From NCBI GenBank assembly GCA_947184155.2, contig CAMXCT020006578.1, positions 626,090 to 690,089 of the forward strand: DNA of 64,000 nucleotides, written 5' to 3'. The DNA comes from Cladocopium goreaui (Eukaryota > Sar > Dinophyceae > Suessiales > Symbiodiniaceae). The notes beneath the pieces are model-generated. The model saw only the letters and a list, made by a program, of their open reading frames with translations. It did not search any database and was not told the origin of the DNA. Position 1 is the stretch's first letter. Each line of letters begins with the position of its first letter. Of the stretch, positions 15,401 through 24,400 are shown in pieces. The translations under genes and the position numbers were made by a program.

Positions 15401-18400
15401 TAAAGTATTGTTTGTGAATTTTGTTTGTGAATTATACGAATGATCGTGTGTGTTTGCCCCTGACCATAATGGATATCCGATATCCCATTATAAAAATATG
15501 TGTTTAGTATTAGATCCATGAACATGACTTCGGGGGTCCAAATGTGAATTTGTCGATTGGGGGTACCCTCTGGTAAACTGTTACATAGCTATGGAAAATC
15601 ACCAATTTTAATGGGAAAACTCACTATAAATGGCCATTTTCAATAGCTATGTTAGTTTACCAGAGGGTATGTTCTGGGGATGATTTTAAAAATGGCGCCA
15701 TGAAAGTTAGGTATCCCTAAATTTCATTGATCTGGGTAAATTTCATCACGACCGAGCCCTGCGACCGAACCCTGGAATCATGGTTAATAAGGGGAATCAT
15801 CCCAAAATGGCTGCAAGATTCAGGTGAACGTGAAATATTATAATTTACCCAGATTTATCATCATGTTCCCATGAAAATGGAAGTGTTCAACTGTTTTGGC
15901 CACATGTTCAGACACACCCATATCATCTGGTTGGTGGTTTCAAACATTAATGTTATTTTCCATAATAGGAAAGGGATGTCATCCTTCCCATTGACGAACT
16001 CCATCATTTTTCAAGATGGTTTTTTAACCACAACCAGATGATTATCCCTAGCATTATATATATATATACCCTCTGCTTATTTAACATAGCTATGGAAAAT
16101 GGCCCATAATTAACCACTATTAACCATTATTAATCACTATTAACCATCATTAACCAAGCGCTGCTTGACTTTTGTGGCAAAAAAATGCCAAGATTTCCCT
16201 CCATCCGACGGTTCGCCAAAAATTACCCATAGCACGTCGCTGTTACCGTGGCGCCGTGTGACCTGCGCCGTGTTCGCGCTGCATTCAACGAAGTGCGGCT
16301 CGTGGCACAGCGACGTTTCAGATCAAAAATGCGTACCCTCTGGTAAACTGTTACATAACTATGGAAAATCACCATGTTGTAGCTGGGAACATCCACTATT
16401 TCTATGGCCATTTTCAATAGCTTTTTGTATGTTTACCAGGCCGGGTAAACTGGGTGAAGGGTTTTTTTTCTGTCGGTGATGATTCATCCCATGAAAAGTC
16501 CCTCGTTGACCCGGCCATTTGTAAACCAACTGAATCTGGAATATGTTTATATGGGTTTGGGGGTTCCCTAAGCAAACCCAAGAATAGCGGGTGGTAATGG
16601 ATATTCATTCTCCATTCATACAGGAACATCATATGTATTGACCAACTCTCAGAAGAAAGCCTAAAGAAATTCTATCTGGCTTTATCTGACAATTTTCGGA
16701 ATCTGATGGTGCATGATCATTATCCCTCTTAAAAATTGCCATAGCTTTGAGGTAGGCCCCATGTTCAGACAAACCCATCTATAATATTGTTAATTGGTTA
16801 TATCCCCATTATATTATATGAGCTACAGCCAAAAATTAGCGTAATGGAAAGTTGTATTCGAGACATCTTTAATTTTAGAAATTGAGCTGGGGCTTGGAAA
16901 ACGATAATACACTCTTCAAAAACAGATAACATTTGCTATATTCCCAAAACCTGAAAAACGATAATACACTCTTCAAAAATTGATGACTTGGAGCTATGTA
17001 CTAAATATTGACCGTGGCCCATATATATAGATAGATAGATAGATAGATAGATGGATAGATAGATAGATAGATATCTATATACAATTATATACAATTATAT
17101 AAATCCTTTTCACCATTTAATGATGAATACCATCATTATCCCTCTTATTGATGGTTGAATCACCATGTATTTTTGCCAGGAACCCTCAGAATCAGTGGTT
17201 CACTGGTGCTGTTTTACAACAAGTTCACCCCCTATGGAGTCGATGGAGTTCGCCCTCAAAATAAGGCTTACTCCAATTTTCCAGCGCATTCTCATAGGGA
17301 AAATGATGTTCTAAAATCACTGGAGTTCGGAAATCTTAATCTCAGAAAATCCGTTTCTAAAATAATTCGGGTTGGTATACCCCCAAAAATCATGAATAGT
17401 TACTCTCTGGTAAATGAACATGAACCCTGAAAATAAGCCGTTTCTAGTGGAAACAAAGATCTTCCAACCCCGATGACTGCCAGGGTCTATGTTAATTTTC
17501 CAGAGGGTATACATCAATAATTTTACCACCTGGTCATTTAACATAGTTATGGGAGATCCATTATAAATGGAGGTTTAGATGGGAAAATCATCTGTTTCTA
17601 TGGGCCATGGCTTCCATGGCTATGTTAGTCATATCCACCACTTATATTGCACCCTCTGGTAAACATACAAAAAGCTATGGAAAATAGCACATAGAAATAG
17701 ATGGTTTACCTATTAAACATGCTCATTTTCCAGTTTGCTATGTTAATTTACCGGAGGGTATAACCTCTATTTTCCTATGGTTTTCCTATGGTTTTTCCAG
17801 CTATAAACCTCCATTTTCCTATGGGTTAAATAACCAGATGGTAATGGGATTTGCATCATTTACCCCAAACTACGGTTTTTCGACTGATCTGAATCCCTGC
17901 GACGGTTGGAAAAAGCAGTTGGATTGTGGCTCAGGGCAGCTCCCGCGAAGACGAGGACGAGTGGAATGATGTGGATGGGTAAATCCCCAATGAAAATGGA
18001 GGTTTCAATGGGAAAACCATAGGACAACCATAGGAAAATGACGGTTTCTAGCTGGGAAAAATTGATAAAAATGGCCCATAGAACAGATGATGTTCCCAGC
18101 GAACGAAACCTCCATTTATTTCATGGATTTTCCAGTTCGCTATGTTAGTCATAACCAGATAGTATAGGAAAATATGGGAAATATGGGAACAGCATCTATA
18201 ACTGGTGGAATTCCAACAGAAACGTACGTGGTTGTTGGCGATGAACGGAAGACATGTTCGGAAATATATCATGACTGGGGAATCCAGTTTGTTTTTTTGA
18301 AACATCTTTGGGTTTCAAAAAAACAAATTCAATTCTATGTTTCACTAGGAAATGATCTACGTTTCTAGTGGCTGGCATGCCGTGTGGAGATTTTTTTTAG

Positions 18401-21400
18401 ATCCAGGAGAATTTTACGTTGTAATATAACGGATGTTTTTGGCGTATTAACCCAGCCAACATAGGAACAGTTACTAAGAATCACCATAAACAGTAGATAA
18501 ACAGGGGCCATGAAAAAGTAATGCAGGGATCACAACCTCTGATTTTCCAGAACTAGGAATGAGCATCCCCACCGCCTTTGGGCCCATAGATATCCATAGA
18601 CCATGAAAAAAGATCCGTATCATGTGTGAATTCAGTGGTTGTTGTTTTTTTTTTCTCAGGTGTTCTTTAAACATGGGGTAAACCATGGTAAACCCTCAAA
18701 ATGTCAGTTGTTCGTGGGGAAGGTAATGATCAACCCATATCTCTTTACCAAATTTCCAGACAAAATATGTTCGTTCACAACTTGGGTTGTCTCAAACTTT
18801 GAGGGAACACATCAAGTGCTGATGGTTGATAATTAACGACAATAATGTTCCCAGTCACTCGCCACAAAAGATCTGAATGATGTTGGCTGTTCTCAATGAT
18901 CAAAATTGGGAATTAGCCACCAAATATGGGGATTGACCAACATTTTTCATGGTGATTTAAACAGCAGAAATGGTGGTACTCCATGAGATATGATAGGGGT
19001 ATACAGTATGTTGAACTGGAGAATGATTATGGAGATATGAATCATGTCATGGGAAAGTCGTTGGGGATGTCATTGGGAAACGAGAGGGTTGCCGGGCGGA
19101 TAGGAGAATGCTTACATGCATAACATACAATGCATCTATCTATATATGTATATATATATATTATATTATAATATATTTGTTTTATGATGAAAGATAAGGA
19201 CGAAATCCCGACGCCACCATGCCAGCAAGCAGGGGGAAGGATGCCCACATGACTTTATTTCTCAGATTGATGAATTACTATAATCTATCCAGATGATATG
19301 TATAATCCCATTAATGCCCATTAAAGTCCCATCATTAATCCGTAGATATCATGAGGACATGACCATATCATCTTTATATGTTCATGTGATTTTACATCCA
19401 ATGGCACGTTAATATGAAGTAATTAATTAAGTCCCATTAGATATCATCTAAATTAAATAAACCATTAGTAACTTAATGATATCTAATTATTACTAATCTT
19501 ATCAACATTAATCTTATATCATAAAATCCCATTAAAATGTCAACTAATGACCATAAAATCCCATTGGATATCATAAAATCCCAATAAAATCCCACTAGAT
19601 ATCATTAAATGTCAATTTTATAACCATAAAATCAGCCATAGATATCTGAAAAAAACACCATCCCAGCGCTTCAGAGAGGGATGAAGTACCAAACAGAGAA
19701 GGAGAAACAGCTGATAAAATAACATCGTTTGTTTGCATGGCCTCATTTTCTCCATAAAAGTTGAATGACTCTATGGATTGTGATATATCTATGATTTATC
19801 TTTTTTCCGCGGAGCTACGAGGACGTGTTGTCGTCCAATTGGTCGAAAAACCATGGGGAGGTGACCCGGCTTGGGATTTTTCATGGTGAAAAATCATGGG
19901 AGAATGGGATAATCATAGTTAGTGTTAATAACCATGAAAATAATGGGATGATAACCATTAATAATGGGATTTAAAATCTTACACTATATATATATACGTA
20001 TGTATGTATGGTTAATCAACTAACCATAGTTAAACCATAGTTAGTTTATATATATATATATAGTTTAACTAACCCTTTGGTTATTTAAGGTAGCTATGGA
20101 AGCCATGGGCCATAGAAATAGATGATAGAAATGATGATTTACCTACTAAAAGTGGGGATTTCCCAGTTCGCTACGTTAAATAACCAGATGGTAATGGTTA
20201 TATAATGGGATTTAATATCATCTAGATTACCCTCTGGTAAACATACAAAAGACTATGGAAAACCACCATTTTGTGGCTGGGTAAATCAACTATTGATGAA
20301 TATTGATTAATGACTATCATCTAGATTAATAGTAGCATATATATAGTCCATTATACTGGGATTAATCATGTGATATATAACAGTACTATAAATGGGATTA
20401 TAACGGTACTATCATCTAATGTGATTAAAACAATGGCATTTTACCACCCATCTTTGGGATGGTAAACATAGCACCTATAAAAATGGTGATTTTCCTGGGG
20501 GATGGTTTATGGCATTGTTTTAATCACATTACCCTCTGGTAAACTAACATAGCTATGGAAAGATCCACCATTTTTCATGGGAAAATCCACTATTTCCATG
20601 GCCATTTTCAATAGCTATTCTGTTGACATAACCAGAGGGTAATAGCTCTGCAACTCTAGGGATCTGAAGGACGTCTGTTGTCGACCCGAAAAAGGGATCC
20701 ATAGCTGGGCGGGTGCCATCTTTGACGCCCAAAAAGTGTTATCCACACATTTTTTGTGCCTCAAACCTTTCACGTTTGTAATGTTTTGTGTATATATATA
20801 TATATTATATATATATCTCTCTCTCTCTCTCTCTTTTTCTGCTGTAAAATTTCCGGATCCCAGCTTTGCAGGTTTGTGGCGCGCGGCTGCGCACAGTGCT
20901 GCAGAGTGTGGAGGGCTTGTCCAGGCGAAAGGGGAACCGGGTGGCGTACCCCTGGAGTTGATGAGAATGTCATCCATTTGAGACATGTTCTTTTATATGT
21001 CCACAGATTTCCATGTATTTCCATATTCTATCTGCTCAAGGCAACTATAATATATATATATATATATATTTATTATGTATAATATATATATATTCTATAT
21101 TTTACAAATACGTACATATACACATGTTTTTTACATATGCACAATATTTACCTTGAACCTAGTGACCTAGTTGACTTAGTTGACCTAGTGATAAACTTCT
21201 CTAATTTAGGCACGACGGCGCGACGGCACGTGGGATTCCAGGAGCTTAAATGTGGCCTCGGAAATTGGTTGGTTCATGGAGATTTTAAGTATGTTTTTCC
21301 TATGGATATAGCCCCTGTGGATCCAAGTACCTTCTTAGGAAGTGTTTGGGGTATGATTTGGGGTGTTCGCCGTACCTTCTCAGGAGGTGTTTGGGGTATG

Positions 21401-24400
21401 ATTTGGGTGGTTAAGACGGTTAAGCGCCTTCTCAGGAGGTGTTTGGATCCATAGGGAACTGAATAACTGGTGAAAATCCAGGATATTTCCTATGGATATT
21501 GCTTGGTGAATTGTTTTTCCCTATGGATACCAGAAAAACCATGCCAAACATATCAGAAAAACCAGGCCAAACATAAGCAAAATATGATATAGCTGGATTA
21601 TAATATGGGGCTATATCAAATTATGGTGATAATATATTATTATTGAAGATGCTTATAAAATTTAATGCTTATTAGTGCAATGATTACTGGCATCTTCAAC
21701 CAATCATTGCACTTTAAAAAAGGCTTTGAAGTTCTTGAAGTGCAATGTCTCCATTGATTTACGAAGCCCTTCCGATCGCCAACTGTTCGGGGTAGCCATC
21801 TCCATGTCCTTCATGTGGGTAGCTTTAAGCAACCCTTCCGTTGTTGAGATGCAAATCCCTAAGGTTTTTGTTTAATTGGAACTTGATACCCAACCTGCTT
21901 ATGGAAAAAACAGTTTGCGAACTGGAAGCCATGGCCGTTTTTAAAGCTGAAATATAGCCGAATTGACCCATTAAACATGTTGATTTTCCATAGCAAACTG
22001 TTCGTTTACCAGAGGCTAAACCCTGATTGCAACTTGCTGGTGGTTAGTATTGTTATATATTGTTCATAGTCCCCATGATATTTGAAGGTATACTAGATAT
22101 ATGGTTAATTAAACCTTAGTAGTGGTTGTTGTTGGTGGTGAATAGCCACCATGATAAATGGATGATTTAAACTTGACATTCCACCGGGTTTTGCGGTTGT
22201 TTTTTTTGCGACGGAATGCGACATTCTGGTGCAGTTCCAGTTGTTCATGGACTCGATTTTATACACCGCTTAAGATTGACATGGAAACCCATACAAATTG
22301 TTGTTCAAATCAATGGCCATTTCAGGAATCTAAATTGGACCTACCATATATATCCATATATATATATATATATCCTCTGGTAAACTAACATAGCTTTTGA
22401 AAATTGCCCTTTATAGTTGATTTACCCACACAAAATGGTGGATCTCTCCAGTTCGTTATGCAACAGTTTACCAGGCCGGGTAAGGCCTATGTAAGGGTTA
22501 TGTAAGGGTTATCTAAGATTGGAACTCGCCATTTTGATGTTCCATGTCAGATTGTTCAGGGACCAAAAAGTCCAAGGTCTTCCCCCATGGTTAGACCCAG
22601 ATCGCGGCAGGCTGCTCTTTTCCACCCTGATGCTGTGTTGGAACATCCGCAGGCGACTGGGCGACTTGAAATGGGATTTTTTTGAATCTCCAGCAAGCTT
22701 GGTTTGGCAGATGAAGTAGCTTAATTATTTCCTGATTGGTGGTTACAAACATTTGGATTATTTTCCATTTCACATATGGGAATAATCATCTCAACTGACT
22801 AATATTTCCCAGAGGGGTAGGTATACCACCAACCAGTTTCTGTTGGCCACTGGAAAATGATGGTAATCATAAAAACGGTTCAAAACTGCTGGATCAAAAC
22901 CAGGAAAATACATTGAAACATCACCACTGGTTGGTGGTTTGGAACCATAGAATTTTATGACTTGCCATTCAGTTGGGAATGTCATAATCCCAACTGACGA
23001 ACTCCATCATTTTTCAGAGGGGTAGGTGGTTCAACCAAAAAACAGCCATAATTAACCAATGATTAACCATCATTAACCACTATTAACCAGGTATGTTCAG
23101 TCACCACCAACCAGATATCTCATTAACCATTATTAATCATTATGAACCATTATTAATCATTATTAACCATTGTTAATCACCAGTAACCAACCAGATATTT
23201 GGGGCTATGACCATCCAGGTTATGACCAGCTGTCGTTTTTTTTGTTTCCGGCCATTCCGTGGGTGACCTTGGAGGGAGGATGCGGTGGTTTCATCGTCAC
23301 GGTTTGATGAATAGCTTCTGGTTTTTAAAGACCAGTGGATCAAAACCTATTGCTAATCATTACCCTCTGGTGAACTAACATAGCAATGGAAAATGGCTAT
23401 TTATAGTGGATTTTCCCATTAAAAATGGTGATTTTCCATTGCTATGTTAGTTCACCAGAGGGTATTGCTATTTATAAATAGGTTAAAGATTATGATAATC
23501 CCTAAGGATCCATGGTGCTGGAATATTTACCTACATTGGGATTATTTTAAATTACTTTAGGGGTCAATGTAGGTAAATATTCCATACATGGATCCTCTGG
23601 GAATGGATTATTATTGGTTATTCTGATCATTACATATTGTTGATATATATATACACATTGTACACATTATACCGTTCTTGAGTTTTCTTACATCCAGAAT
23701 TAGTAACTAAATTTCTGTGAGCTACTGGATGATAAAATCTAGGCACCGCCGGCAACGCGTGGGAACAAGGCACCCAGTGTCACCAAGTTACACGGGCCTT
23801 GGCTGGCAGATGTCAAGAGTTCTTTATCAGCCAGTTACTACCCCTGAATCCTAACTCAGGACCATCGAAAAACTTAAAAGTCGTTCTTTGGTTGAATTTG
23901 TTTCTCAAACCACCAAGTCTTCCTATGTTGTTCGAAATTGTTTAACCTCTGGTAAACTAACATAACCATGGAAAATGGCCCATTTATAGATGATTTTCCC
24001 AGCTAGAAACCTCCATTTATGGTTGGGATTTTCCATGGCTATGTTAGTCATAACCAGATGGTAATTTGTTCCATTTTCCCAGTATTATCCCATCATTATC
24101 CCATTATAATCCTTATAAAACCATATTAAACCATGTTAATCCACTATAAATGTGCCATTTCCATTTCTGCACTGTTGGTACTGTTTCCATTTCTGCGAGT
24201 CCGTCTCTGTGGCGAGAATTGCGGCCCCAACGGGATCAAACCTGGAAGATCTTTGGAATGCCACAACGGTTCCTGGTGATGTTATGTGTACTTTATGTTT
24301 ACATGTAATATGTCCATTTTTAGAGCTATGATATTATTATGTAAGTTTACATGACCAAATGGACTCTAATAAGTATTGTTAATTATATATATATACTTGT

